Assembly: GCF_002887815.1 (NCBI RefSeq)
Contig: NZ_PDHO01000030.1
Coordinates: 1-61,252, forward strand
Direction: 5' to 3'
Length of the DNA: 61,252 bases
Origin: Mycobacterium sp. ENV421
GTDB taxonomy: Bacteria; Actinomycetota; Actinomycetes; Mycobacteriales; Mycobacteriaceae
Part shown: positions 19,287 through 28,394 of the stretch, one piece after another
How the letters are laid out: every line of letters begins with the position of its first letter
Position numbering within the stretch: position 1 is the stretch's first letter
The notes under the pieces: generated by a model
Told to the model about the DNA's origin: nothing
The model's database searches: none
Seen by the model: only the letters and a program-made list of their open reading frames with translations
Program-made: the position numbers and the translations under genes

Positions 19287-19961
19287 TCACCACATGTAGG
19301 GAATCAGGCGGGAACGGACCTTCTGGGTGTACGCGCGATAGCCGTCCAGCTCGTCGCCGAGGAGCTTCTCCTCGTCGTGGATGCGGGTGGCGAGTACGGC
19401 AATGCCCGGCATAACGAACGCGAGCGCCCAGAGCGAGCCGATGGCCAGCGGCAGACCGACGAGGATCAGGACGTTGCCGGTGTACATGGGGTGCCGCACC
19501 AATCCGTAGAGGCCGGTGCTGACCACTTGCTGGCCTGTCTCCACCTGAACGGTTGTGGAGGCATACGTGTTCTGGATGGCGACCAGTACCGTCACGACCA
19601 GGCCCGCCCCGGCCAGTGCGCTACCGATCACGCAGAGCGCGGCAGGAACCGTAGACCAGCCGAAGCGGTGGTCCAGGCCGCCAACTATGCAGATCGCCAC
19701 CAACGAGCCGTAGAGGCCGAGCATCACGACCTTTTGAACGGTCCGGCCTTCGGCGACCGGACCGCTCTTCATCCGGCGTTGCAGAACAACAGGATTCGTT
19801 ACCTGCAGATAGATGCTGGGCAGCCAGGCGGTCACCGCGAAAACCGCCAGAAACACCCAGGCCTGCCAGTAGTCGAACGTGCCAGCCGACGCGAAGAACA
19901 ACAGTCCGATCGTGACGAGCTGGCCAAGGCCGAGTGCGGCCACTCTGAGAACGGCGTTCAC
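19287..19961 (-). CDS. ICMT-family integral membrane methyltransferase (224 aa)
   Basis: Looks like the isoprenylcysteine carboxyl methyltransferase / PEMT-like family, small membrane enzymes that use S-adenosylmethionine to methylate carboxyl groups or lipids. Several hydrophobic segments (about residues 5-25, 32-50, 78-92, 102-122 and 160-185) precede and surround the family signature LYGLVRHPMYTGN (near 150), followed by the C-terminal block RIHDEEKLLGDELDGYRAY. The start is a GTG at 19961 with GGGAGG closely upstream. It lies 36 bp after the PKS stop and 4 nt before the hydrolase gene, so the three probably form one operon. Inference: O-methylation of a lipopeptide C-terminus, since carboxyl-methylated peptidolipids (such as M. 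fortuitum fortuitine) are known from mycobacteria. Substrate unproven. Confidence 0.75.
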   Translation of the reverse strand: MNAVLRVAALGLGQLVTIGLLFFASAGTFDYWQAWVFLAVFAVTAWLPSIYLQVTNPVVLQRRMKSGPVAEGRTVQKVVMLGLYGSLVAICIVGGLDHRFGWSTVPAALCVIGSALAGAGLVVTVLVAIQNTYASTTVQVETGQQVVSTGLYGLVRHPMYTGNVLILVGLPLAIGSLWALAFVMPGIAVLATRIHDEEKLLGDELDGYRAYTQKVRSRLIPYMW

Positions 19962-19997
19962 TATCCTCCCAAGAATCCTGTCCTGTATCGCCTACCG

Positions 19998-22900
19998 CTA
20001 CGCCGATGCGTCACTATTGGACGGTGCCAGCCTCTCGCACAGCAGTTCCGCCAGTCCGCGAATGGTGCCGACGGCAAGATCATTCGGCGTCAAGCGCACG
20101 CCTGTCTCAGTCTCGATGCGGGTTCGCAGTTCGAGAGCGCCCAGCGAGTCGACCCCGTACTCCGACAAGGGCCGGTCCGGATCGATGCTGCGCCGCAGGA
20201 TCAGGCTCACCTGATCGGAGATCAGATGCCGCAATCGGGCGGGCCACTGGTCACGTGGCAACTCACTGAGCTCGGCCCGCAACCTGCTTGTGTCGGTAGG
20301 GTCTTGCCCCAACATCTTGAAAGCCTCCGCGAACGGGGTGCGCTGGGCGAAGGCGGTCAGCCAGGTGTTGTCGACCGTCGGCGCGTAGGCGGTGTAAGGA
20401 CGGTCGTAACGCAGCAGCATGTCAAGCGCATACGCCCCTTCATCGGGGGCGACGGCGCCTGCGGTGTCGGCGAGCTTCGTGCCACGGCCGATCTGACTCC
20501 AGGCGCCCCAGGCGATGGAGGTGGCGGGCAGTCCCTGAGACCGTCGCCACCGAGTGAAGGCGTCGAGCCAACTATTGGCGGCGGCGTAGGCCCCCTGCCC
20601 GGGTGAGCCCACCAGCGCGGCGGCCGAGGAGAACGAGCAGAACCAATCCAACGGTTCCTCGGCGGTGGCGGCGTGCAGATTCCAGGCACCGTAAGCCTTT
20701 GGCGCCCAGTCACGTTCGATGAGAGCGTCGGTGATGTTTGCCAGGGTGGCGTCGTCGATCACCGCGGCCGCGTGCAGCACACCGCGCACCGGCAAGCCAG
20801 TGGCGGTCGCGGCCTCCACCATCCCCTCGGCGGCGGCAGGGTCGGCGATGTCGCCGCAATGCGCGACCACGTCGGCGCCCATCGCCCGGATCAGTTCGAT
20901 GGTTTCCAGCGCTTTGAGCGTCGGCTGCGAGCGGGAGGTCAGCACGATGCGCCCGCAGCCGGCGATGGCCATTTTCTCGGCCAGGAACAGTCCCAGCCCC
21001 CCAAGGCCCCCGGTGATCAGGTAGGCGCCGTCGGTTCGAAATGGCTTCGCCTGCTGCGGTGGCACGACAGCGCGACTGGTTCCCGTCTGAGGGATGTCGA
21101 GCAGTAGCTTGCCGGTGTGCTGCGCCGCGGCCATCACCCGGATCGCAGTGGCGGCGTCGGCCAGTGGGTACGCCGTGTACTGCGCGGGCGGCAGATCGCC
21201 CTCTGCGACAAGCCGATTCACGGTTCGCAGCAACTCGCCCACCCGTTGGGGGTGGCTGAGCGACATCAGTGCGAGATCGACGTAGTAGAACGTGAGATTC
21301 CGGCGGAATGGGAACAGTCCCAGCCGGGTGTTGCCGTAGACGTCACGCTTACCGATCTCGACGAAACGTCCGCCGACCGCAAGCAGTTCCAGCCCGGCCC
21401 GCTGCGCGGCGCCGGTCAGCGAGTTGAGCACGATGTCCACGCCATAGCCGTCCGTGTCCCGGCGGATTTGCTCGGCGAAGTCGGTGCTGCGGGAATCATA
21501 GACATGCTTGATTCCCATGTCGCGCAACATCTGTCGTCGTTCTTCGCTGCCCGCGGTTGCGAAGATCTCGGCGCCCACGGCGCGCGCGACGCCGATGGCC
21601 GCCTGGCCGACTCCGCCGGTCGCGGAGTGGATCAGCACCCGATCGGCGGCGGTGATACGGGCCTGCTCGTGCAATCCGTACCAGGCGGTGGCCGTCGCGG
21701 TGGCCACCGCGACGGCCTGGTGATCGCTCAATCCGAGGGGCAGCGGCGCTGCCAGCCGGGCATCGCAGGTCACGAACGTCCCCCAACAGCCGTTTGCGGA
21801 GAACCCGCCGACCCGGTCGCCGACCCGATGGTCGACGACGTCGGGACCCACCGCGGTGACCACCCCGGCGAAATCCATGCCCAGTTCCGGCAATGCGCCC
21901 TCGATCGCGGGGAACAACCCCATCGCGACCAGGACGTCGGCGAAATTGATGCTGGACACCCCGACCGCGACCTCGATCTGCCCCGGTCCGGGCGCGACCC
22001 GCTCACAGGCGACCAGTTCCAGGGTCTCCAGATCCCCGGGTGTTCGGATCTGCAGGCGAACGCCGTCGAACTCGTTGTCCGCCACAGTGTTCTGCCGGTC
22101 GTCAGGACCCAGTGGGCTGGGCAGCATCCGGGCCACGTACCACTGTCCGTCTCGCCAGGCGGTCTCGTCCTCGTCGGATCCGCTGAACAGATGCCGGGTC
22201 AGCTGCTCGGCATCGACGGCGTCATCGACGTCGATGTGGGTGGTGCGCAGATGCGGGTGCTCGGCGCCGATCACCCGGATCAACCCTCGCAAGCCACCCT
22301 GCTCCAGATTGGGAACGTCGCCGCCCAGAACGGTCTGCGCGGAGTGGGTCACCACGAACAGGTGCGGCAATTGAGCCTGCGTCCGCAGCACTTCGCCGAC
22401 GACGCGAACCAGATGCTCCACATACTCGCGGCCGGCGGACGCAAGTGCAGCATCCTCGGTCGCCGTTTCACCGGGTCCGGTGAGGATCACCATCCCCGTG
22501 ACGTGCCCGGACCGCAGGTTGTCGGCCAATTGTGCGGCATGGGCTGCATGATCAGCGGACCGGGGCCAGCAGATAGCCGCGTACTGCGCGCCTTCACGCT
22601 TCAGGGCGTCGGCCAACGCTGTCGTGAGCACGGTCGGCGTCGCGGTGACGCTGACCAGCAACCAGATTCCCGCGTCGACATGAGGCGGCTCGGGCAGCTG
22701 TCGCGGCTGCCACTCGATGGTCAGCAACCGCTCGCTGAGCAACCGATTCTGTTGGACTTCCTCGGATTCGCCTGTGCCGCAGCGTAGCCCCTGCACACTG
22801 AGCAACACTGCGCCGTCCTCGTCGAGCACATCGAGGTCGGCCTCGATCTCGGACGAGTCGACGCGCGTGATGCGGGCGTGGCAGTAGCGGGCATTTCGGG

Positions 22901-25900
22901 TCGGGGCGTACAGCCGGAGCCGCCGCACGCCGAGCGCCAGCCCGAGCGCACCGTCGCCCGCGGCCTGGAGCTGCGGACTGGCCGCGATAGCCTGGAAGCA
23001 AGCATCCAAAAGCGCGGGATGCACACCGTAGGCGCTCTGTTGTGAGCGGATCTTGCTGGGTAGCGCGACCTCGGCGACGACGGTGTCTGCTGAGTCCGCG
23101 CCGGTGTGAACCGCGCTGAGACCGCTGAAAGCTGGGCCATACTGAACCCCGCGCTGGTCCATGCTCGCGCGCACCTCGGCCCCGTCGGTGCGACGCGGAT
23201 GACGGGCGAGCAACGCGCCGATGTCGTAGGCGGTGGGGTGCTCGTCCGCGGCCGTCTTGAGGGTTGCGCTGGCCTGGCGCACCTGCGCACCGCCCTCGTC
23301 GGATTCGACGATGAACTCGACGACGCCGGGGGAGGACACCGTCGCCGAGGCGCCGATGATGGTCTGCTGATCGAGCAACAGCGCCTGCTCGAAGCGGATG
23401 TCGTGGACCTCGGCGGCGTCGCCCAGCACGGTGTGCGCGGCGCTCAACGCCATTTCGCAGTACGCCGCTCCCGGCAGCAGGGGCACGTCGCGGATCGAGT
23501 GCTCGGCGAGCCAAGGCTGGGCGGCTGTCCCGACCTCGGCCTGCCATACATGGCGCTCAGGTTCCTCCTGCAGTCGCACGTGGGGGCCGAGCAGCGGGTG
23601 TACCGCTACCGAGTAGCCGCTGTGCGTGGAGACCTCCGGATCGTTGCGTTCTAGCCAGAGGCGGCGGTGCGTCCAGGTCGGCAGTGGCGCGTCCACCAGT
23701 TGACCCGTCGGATACGGCACGGCGAAATCAATTGCCGCACCGGCACTGTGGAGACCGGCAACCAGATCGCGAAGGCCGTTTGGCTGGGTCTGCTCACGGC
23801 GCATGGCGGCGAAGGTGGCAACTGGTGTGTCCAACGTGGCGGCCGCACGCTCGATCGCATGCGTCAGCATCGGGTGCGGCGCCATTTCGGCGAAGACCCG
23901 GTACCCGTCCTCCAAGGCGGCTCGCACCGCGGCGGCGAACCGGACCGTATTGCGAAGGTTCTTCACCCAGTACTTGTTGTTGCACACCGACTCCTCGCGG
24001 GGGTCGAAACCCGTCGCCGAGTAGAACGGAACGTCCGGTGTCCGTGGCGTGATCTCGGCGAGAGCCTGCGTAAGGTCGTCGAGGATCGGATCGACGAGGG
24101 GAGAATGGGCCGCCACGTCGATCAGCGACTGACGCACCATCACGTCGCGTTCTTCCCAGGTTGCCATCAACTCGCGGACCGTCGCCGTTGCTCCGCTGAT
24201 AACCGTGGACTCGGGTGCGGCGACCACTCCGACGACGACATCCTTGATGCCGCCGAGCGTCAGTTCCGAAAGCACTTGCTTGGCAGGCAGTTCCACCGAT
24301 GCCATCATCCCGGATCCGGCGAGACCGGCCATCAGCCGCGAGCGCCGGCAGACCACCCGCACGCCGTCCTCGAGCGACAACGCACCGCACACCACCGCTG
24401 CGGCGACCTCACCCATCGAATAGCCGATGACCGCGCCGGGACGCGCACCGTAGGCGGCCATGGTCGCCGCCAGCGCGACCTGCACGGCGAACACCGTCGG
24501 TTGGAGCTGGGCGTCACCGCTGACCACCTCGGGCGCGGTCATTGCGGCGGTGACCGAGAATCCGGACTCCTCGGCCACCAGGGGTTCGATCTGCGCGACC
24601 GTCGCGGCGAAAACCGGTTCGGTGGTGAGTAATTCAGCACCCATCCGAGCCCACTGCGATCCCTGCCCGGAGAACACCCACACCGGCCCGCGGTCGCCGT
24701 GTCCCAGCTCGGCCGGATAGGGCGTATCGCCCTCGGCAACCCCACGCAGCGCCCGCGTCAGCTCCGGGCGGGTGCGGGCCGTCACCGCGGTGCGCACGGG
24801 GCGGTGCGCGCGCCGGCGGGCCAGGGTGTACGCCAGGTCGGGCAAGGCGACTTCGTCATGGGTCTGCACCCATTGGCCGAGGCGGCCCGCAGTTCGGCGG
24901 AGCTGCTCTGCGGACGTCGCCGACACTGGGAAGAGAAGCGCGACGGGTGCGACGCCGGCGTCTCCTCCGCCGTTCGACTGTCCCTGAGGGACAGGGGCTT
25001 GTTCGACGATGGCATGCACGTTGGTCCCGGACACCCCATACGACGACACCGCCGCGCGCCGTGGATTCAGGCCGCTGATGGGCCATACCGTGGTCTCGCG
25101 GGGCACGAAGAGTTTCGTCGGGATGCGGGCCAGATCGTCGGGCAGACGGGTGAAGTGCAGATTGCGCGGAACCGTACCGTGTTGCAAAGCCAGGATCGCT
25201 TTGATCAGGCCGACGGCACCGGACGCCGATTGCGAGTGGCCGGCATTGGTTTTCACCGAGCCCAGCGCACACGGCTCCGAGATGCCGTACACCTCGCTCA
25301 AACTGCTGAACTCGATCGGGTCACCGACCGGTGTGCCGGGTCCGTGTGCCTCGATCATGCCGATGCTGTCGGCGTCGATGTGGGCAGCAGCCAGCGCGGC
25401 TCGGTACACCGCGGCCTGGGCAGGTGCCGAGGGGGTGGAGATGTTCACGGTGTGGCCGTCGTGATTGGCGGCGGTACCACGGATGACGGCGAGAATCCGG
25501 TCGCCGTCGCGCTGCGCGTCCGGCAACCGCTTGAGCAGGACCATCGCGCACGCTTCGCCGGCGACGTAGCCGTCGGCTGCGACGTCGAAGGCGCGGCATC
25601 GTCCGGTCGGCGAAAGGTGGCCCGCTGCCGTCCCTGCCAGGTATTTGCGCGGATCGAGCATCACGTAGGCGCCTCCGGCGAACACCAGGTCGCTTTCGCC
25701 CTCGCTCAGGCTGCGGCACCCCAGGTGGACTGCGAGCAGTCCGGACGAACAGGCGGTGTCAACCGCGAGCGCGGGACCGCGGAGTGCGAGGGTGTAGGCG
25801 ATCCGCCCGGCCGCCATGCTGAAGGTGTTGCCGGCGAAGCCGTACGGCCCTTCCATCGCGTCGGAATCGGCCGACACCGTTTGGTAGTCGGCGTGCGTCA

Positions 25901-26348
25901 GTCCGGTGAAGACCCCGGTCAGCGAGTCCTTGAGGGCGGCCGGTGTGAGTCCGGCATGCTCCATGGCTTCCCAGGCCGTCTCCAGAAGCAAGCGATGCTG
26001 CGGGTCGATCGCCGCTGCCTCGTCTTCCTTGATACCGAAAAACTCCGAATCGAAGCCGGCGACGTCATCGAGGAACGCGCCCCACTTCGACGCCGTCCGA
26101 CCTGGTACGCCGGCTTCGGGGTCGTAGTACTCGTCGTTGTCCCAGCGATCGCGCGGGACTTCGGTGACCAGGTCGTCACCCCGCAGCAACGCCGCCCACA
26201 GCTGCTCAGGGGACTCGATACCGCCGGGCAGTCGGCAGGCCATGCCGATAACGGCGATCGGTGTGGGCGATGTGGCGTTCACAGCGGCCGGGGGATTCGC
26301 CGGGTCGGAGCAACCTGCCCGGTCATCGAACGCACTGAATGAAACCAT
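19998..26348 (-). CDS. Mas-like reducing polyketide synthase KS-AT-DH-ER-KR-ACP (2116 aa)
   Basis: Iterative-type fully reducing type I PKS, near the size of mycocerosic acid synthase. Domains from this start: KS (about 28-460) with active-site DTACSS, EAHGPGT and KTNAGHS; AT (about 560-890) with GYSMGE and, further on, DVAAHS where methylmalonyl-type ATs have xASH; DH (about 930-1200) with the LAEH...LPG and HPALLDACF motifs; ER (about 1410-1750) with an NADPH loop ATGGVGQAAIGVAR; KR (about 1770-1990) with GGLGGLG and a Ser-Tyr-Asn set in SSAAALVGSPGQGAYAAAN; ACP (about 2030-2110) with YGVDSL. The frame stays open upstream to 26459, but the ATG at 26348 has GGAGAG seven bases ahead and places the KS at the usual distance, so I chose it. 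Expected product: a saturated, probably methyl-branched acyl chain. Divergent from the FAAL gene; followed by the methyltransferase and hydrolase genes. Confidence 0.93.
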   Translation of the reverse strand: MVSFSAFDDRAGCSDPANPPAAVNATSPTPIAVIGMACRLPGGIESPEQLWAALLRGDDLVTEVPRDRWDNDEYYDPEAGVPGRTASKWGAFLDDVAGFDSEFFGIKEDEAAAIDPQHRLLLETAWEAMEHAGLTPAALKDSLTGVFTGLTHADYQTVSADSDAMEGPYGFAGNTFSMAAGRIAYTLALRGPALAVDTACSSGLLAVHLGCRSLSEGESDLVFAGGAYVMLDPRKYLAGTAAGHLSPTGRCRAFDVAADGYVAGEACAMVLLKRLPDAQRDGDRILAVIRGTAANHDGHTVNISTPSAPAQAAVYRAALAAAHIDADSIGMIEAHGPGTPVGDPIEFSSLSEVYGISEPCALGSVKTNAGHSQSASGAVGLIKAILALQHGTVPRNLHFTRLPDDLARIPTKLFVPRETTVWPISGLNPRRAAVSSYGVSGTNVHAIVEQAPVPQGQSNGGGDAGVAPVALLFPVSATSAEQLRRTAGRLGQWVQTHDEVALPDLAYTLARRRAHRPVRTAVTARTRPELTRALRGVAEGDTPYPAELGHGDRGPVWVFSGQGSQWARMGAELLTTEPVFAATVAQIEPLVAEESGFSVTAAMTAPEVVSGDAQLQPTVFAVQVALAATMAAYGARPGAVIGYSMGEVAAAVVCGALSLEDGVRVVCRRSRLMAGLAGSGMMASVELPAKQVLSELTLGGIKDVVVGVVAAPESTVISGATATVRELMATWEERDVMVRQSLIDVAAHSPLVDPILDDLTQALAEITPRTPDVPFYSATGFDPREESVCNNKYWVKNLRNTVRFAAAVRAALEDGYRVFAEMAPHPMLTHAIERAAATLDTPVATFAAMRREQTQPNGLRDLVAGLHSAGAAIDFAVPYPTGQLVDAPLPTWTHRRLWLERNDPEVSTHSGYSVAVHPLLGPHVRLQEEPERHVWQAEVGTAAQPWLAEHSIRDVPLLPGAAYCEMALSAAHTVLGDAAEVHDIRFEQALLLDQQTIIGASATVSSPGVVEFIVESDEGGAQVRQASATLKTAADEHPTAYDIGALLARHPRRTDGAEVRASMDQRGVQYGPAFSGLSAVHTGADSADTVVAEVALPSKIRSQQSAYGVHPALLDACFQAIAASPQLQAAGDGALGLALGVRRLRLYAPTRNARYCHARITRVDSSEIEADLDVLDEDGAVLLSVQGLRCGTGESEEVQQNRLLSERLLTIEWQPRQLPEPPHVDAGIWLLVSVTATPTVLTTALADALKREGAQYAAICWPRSADHAAHAAQLADNLRSGHVTGMVILTGPGETATEDAALASAGREYVEHLVRVVGEVLRTQAQLPHLFVVTHSAQTVLGGDVPNLEQGGLRGLIRVIGAEHPHLRTTHIDVDDAVDAEQLTRHLFSGSDEDETAWRDGQWYVARMLPSPLGPDDRQNTVADNEFDGVRLQIRTPGDLETLELVACERVAPGPGQIEVAVGVSSINFADVLVAMGLFPAIEGALPELGMDFAGVVTAVGPDVVDHRVGDRVGGFSANGCWGTFVTCDARLAAPLPLGLSDHQAVAVATATATAWYGLHEQARITAADRVLIHSATGGVGQAAIGVARAVGAEIFATAGSEERRQMLRDMGIKHVYDSRSTDFAEQIRRDTDGYGVDIVLNSLTGAAQRAGLELLAVGGRFVEIGKRDVYGNTRLGLFPFRRNLTFYYVDLALMSLSHPQRVGELLRTVNRLVAEGDLPPAQYTAYPLADAATAIRVMAAAQHTGKLLLDIPQTGTSRAVVPPQQAKPFRTDGAYLITGGLGGLGLFLAEKMAIAGCGRIVLTSRSQPTLKALETIELIRAMGADVVAHCGDIADPAAAEGMVEAATATGLPVRGVLHAAAVIDDATLANITDALIERDWAPKAYGAWNLHAATAEEPLDWFCSFSSAAALVGSPGQGAYAAANSWLDAFTRWRRSQGLPATSIAWGAWSQIGRGTKLADTAGAVAPDEGAYALDMLLRYDRPYTAYAPTVDNTWLTAFAQRTPFAEAFKMLGQDPTDTSRLRAELSELPRDQWPARLRHLISDQVSLILRRSIDPDRPLSEYGVDSLGALELRTRIETETGVRLTPNDLAVGTIRGLAELLCERLAPSNSDASA

Positions 26349-26427
26349 CCCGTCTCTCCGCAGCAACGGCATTGCGGACCTGTCCGTCGCTGACTTACCG
26401 CCGGTTCCCCCGAACCCGGGCAAGGCA

Positions 26428-26459
26428 ATTATTGACGCAGACGCAGCGTTGCGGGTCAA
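26428..26459 (-). promoter_or_regulatory. Candidate PKS operon promoter
   Basis: On the minus strand TTGACC (26454-26459) is followed after 18 nt by TCAATA (26430-26435), or with a longer spacer by AATAAT. The -35 box lies inside the right arm (in minus-strand order) of the palindrome at 26448-26477, so a bound regulator would be expected to block or affect it. The start site would be about 70 nt upstream of the PKS ATG. Motif reading only. Confidence 0.3.
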
Positions 26460-26477
26460 GTTTGCTTGATTCGCAAC
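26448..26477. promoter_or_regulatory. 30-bp inverted repeat between divergent PKS and FAAL genes
   Basis: Left arm GTTGCGGGTCAAG, four-base centre TTTG, right arm CTTGATTCGCAAC; 11 of 13 arm positions pair. It lies about 100 bp upstream of the PKS ATG and about 147 bp upstream of the FAAL GTG. The arm length and divergent setting fit an operator for a dimeric regulator. No regulator gene is in the lipopeptide locus visible here. Confidence 0.55.
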
Positions 26478-26623
26478 TATCCGCCTGGCCAGACCGGGTG
26501 GCCGAGCCGCTGCGCGGGTGCCCTCGGCGCCCGCTTAACGACGGTACGGACTAGTTGACGGCCGCGTCACTCAAATCCCGGTTCAAAGGAATCGGGGCGA
26601 CGGCCTTTGATAGCTTGCTTCGC

Positions 26624-28387
26624 GTGACACAGGCGATCGAGGCTTCACTTCCGGCACTGCTGCGCGAGCGGGCCAGTATGCAGCCGGACGACACGGCATA
26701 CACCTTTATCGACTATGACCAGGACTGGGCCGGGGTTCCGATCAGCCTGACCTGGCCGCAGTTGTATCGGCGGGTCACCAACATGGCCCGTGAGCTCCGG
26801 CTCACCGCCTCGGCGGGGGACCGCGCCATGATCATCGCGCCGCAAGGGCTGGAGTACATCGTTGCCTTCCTCGGTGCACTGCACGCCGGAGTGATCCCCG
26901 TTCCGCTGTCGGTGCCGATGGGCGGTGTCACCGACGAACGCGTCGAATCGGTGCTGCGCGACGCCTCGCCCGTTGCTGTTCTGACCACATCCGCGGTGGT
27001 GAACGAAGTCGTGCGCAGTGTGACCCCCGAGTCGGGGCAGCCCGCACCCGCAGTCATCGAGGTCGATCGGCTCGACCTGGACGCCCCGCCCCAGTCCGGG
27101 GGCGGCATGTACGAGGACGGCAGCCACCACGACACCGCCTATCTGCAGTACACGTCGGGTTCGACTCGTTCGCCGGCCGGCGTGATGATCTCGTACACGA
27201 ATCTTCTGGCCAACCTGCAGCAGATCACCACCGACTACTCGCGGCACGCGGGCATCACTCCGCCGGACTTGACGTTCGTGTCGTGGCTGCCGTTCTTCCA
27301 CGATCTGGGATTGATCCTGGGGGTGTGCTCGCCGATCGTGCTGGGGACCAGCGCCGTGTTGACCAGCCCGGCCTCTTTCCTGGTGCGGCCCGCACGCTGG
27401 ATGCAGTTGCTGGCCACAAACCCGTGCCCGTTCACAGCAGCACCGAACTTCGCGTTCGATCTGGCGACGCGCAAGACGTCCGACGAAGATATGGCCGGAC
27501 TCGACCTCGGTGGTGTGCACACCATCCAGAGCGGCGCCGAACGCGTCCAGCCGGCGACGATCAAGCGGTTCACCGACCGGTTCGCTCGGTTCAACTTGAA
27601 CGAGAATGTGATCCAGCCGTCGTACGGCATGGCCGAGGCGACGCTCTACATGTCGACGCCCAAGCCGGAAGACCCGATCAAGGTCGTCCACTTCGACTCC
27701 GACGCGCTGACCGCCGGTGAGGCGAAGCGAATCGACGGAGCCGAGGGGACGCCGTTGATCAGTTACGACGGCCCAATCAGCTCGCGCTCACCGGTTCTGC
27801 GGATAGTCGACCCGGAGACACATACCGAGGTTCCGGAGGGCAAGACCGGCGAGATCTGGTGCCACGGCGACAACGTCAGCGCCGGCTACTGGGAGAAACC
27901 CGAGGAAACAGCACGCACGTTCGGCGCGACCATCGCCGCGCCGTCGGCGGGTACGCCCGAGGGGCCGTGGCTGCGGACCGGCGACGTTGGCTTCATCTCC
28001 GAGGGTGAACTGTTCGTCGTCGGCCGCATCAAGGACATCTTGATCATCTACGGCCGCAACCACGCTCCCGACGACATCGAGGCGACGGTCACCGAGGTCA
28101 CCGGCGGCCGCTCTGTGGCGGTCTCTGTTCCCGACGACTCCGTCGAGAAGCTTGTCGTCGTCATGGAAGTCAGGAAGCGCGGCGACTCCGAGGCAGAGAT
28201 CGCGGAGAAGCTCGAGGCCATCAAGCGTGACGTCACGGTGGCGATCGCGAACACGCACGGCATCGCCGTCGCGGATCTCGTTCTGGTAGGTCCGGGTTCA
28301 ATCCCGGTCACCACGAGCGGCAAGGTCAGGCGACAGTTGTCGAGAGACATCTACCTGCGCAACGAGTTCACCCGGGTCGACGCGTAA
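26624..28387 (+). CDS. Fatty-acyl-AMP ligase, FadD23/FadD28 type (587 aa)
   Basis: Activates a fatty acid as acyl-AMP and hands it to a PKS or NRPS carrier domain. It closely follows the mycobacterial FAAL pattern: ASLPALLRERASMQPDDTAY at the N-terminus, TAYLQYTSGSTRSPAGVM (AMP-binding loop), SWLPFFHDLGLILGVC, PSYGMAEATLYM, GPWLRTGDVGF, GRIKDILIIYGRNHAPDDIE and a C-terminal TTSGKVRRQL. The FAAL-type SGSTR motif and FAAL-like overall sequence argue against a CoA ligase. The frame is open upstream to a TTG at 26555, but the GTG at 26624 gives the family's usual N-terminus and length and lies 7 nt after TAGCTT (26611-26616), a TANNNT -10 box at leaderless spacing. It probably supplies the starter acyl chain for the divergent PKS and/or the NRPS line. 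It ends 7 nt before the convergent PGRS gene. Confidence 0.93.
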   Translation: MTQAIEASLPALLRERASMQPDDTAYTFIDYDQDWAGVPISLTWPQLYRRVTNMARELRLTASAGDRAMIIAPQGLEYIVAFLGALHAGVIPVPLSVPMGGVTDERVESVLRDASPVAVLTTSAVVNEVVRSVTPESGQPAPAVIEVDRLDLDAPPQSGGGMYEDGSHHDTAYLQYTSGSTRSPAGVMISYTNLLANLQQITTDYSRHAGITPPDLTFVSWLPFFHDLGLILGVCSPIVLGTSAVLTSPASFLVRPARWMQLLATNPCPFTAAPNFAFDLATRKTSDEDMAGLDLGGVHTIQSGAERVQPATIKRFTDRFARFNLNENVIQPSYGMAEATLYMSTPKPEDPIKVVHFDSDALTAGEAKRIDGAEGTPLISYDGPISSRSPVLRIVDPETHTEVPEGKTGEIWCHGDNVSAGYWEKPEETARTFGATIAAPSAGTPEGPWLRTGDVGFISEGELFVVGRIKDILIIYGRNHAPDDIEATVTEVTGGRSVAVSVPDDSVEKLVVVMEVRKRGDSEAEIAEKLEAIKRDVTVAIANTHGIAVADLVLVGPGSIPVTTSGKVRRQLSRDIYLRNEFTRVDA

Positions 28388-28394
28388 CGACGCG

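Noticed and set aside
26349..26459. N-terminal extension of the PKS by 37 residues
   Set aside because: The extension is not KS-like and lacks a ribosome site, whereas the ATG at 26348 has GGAGAG well placed. The extension would also run through the promoter region.
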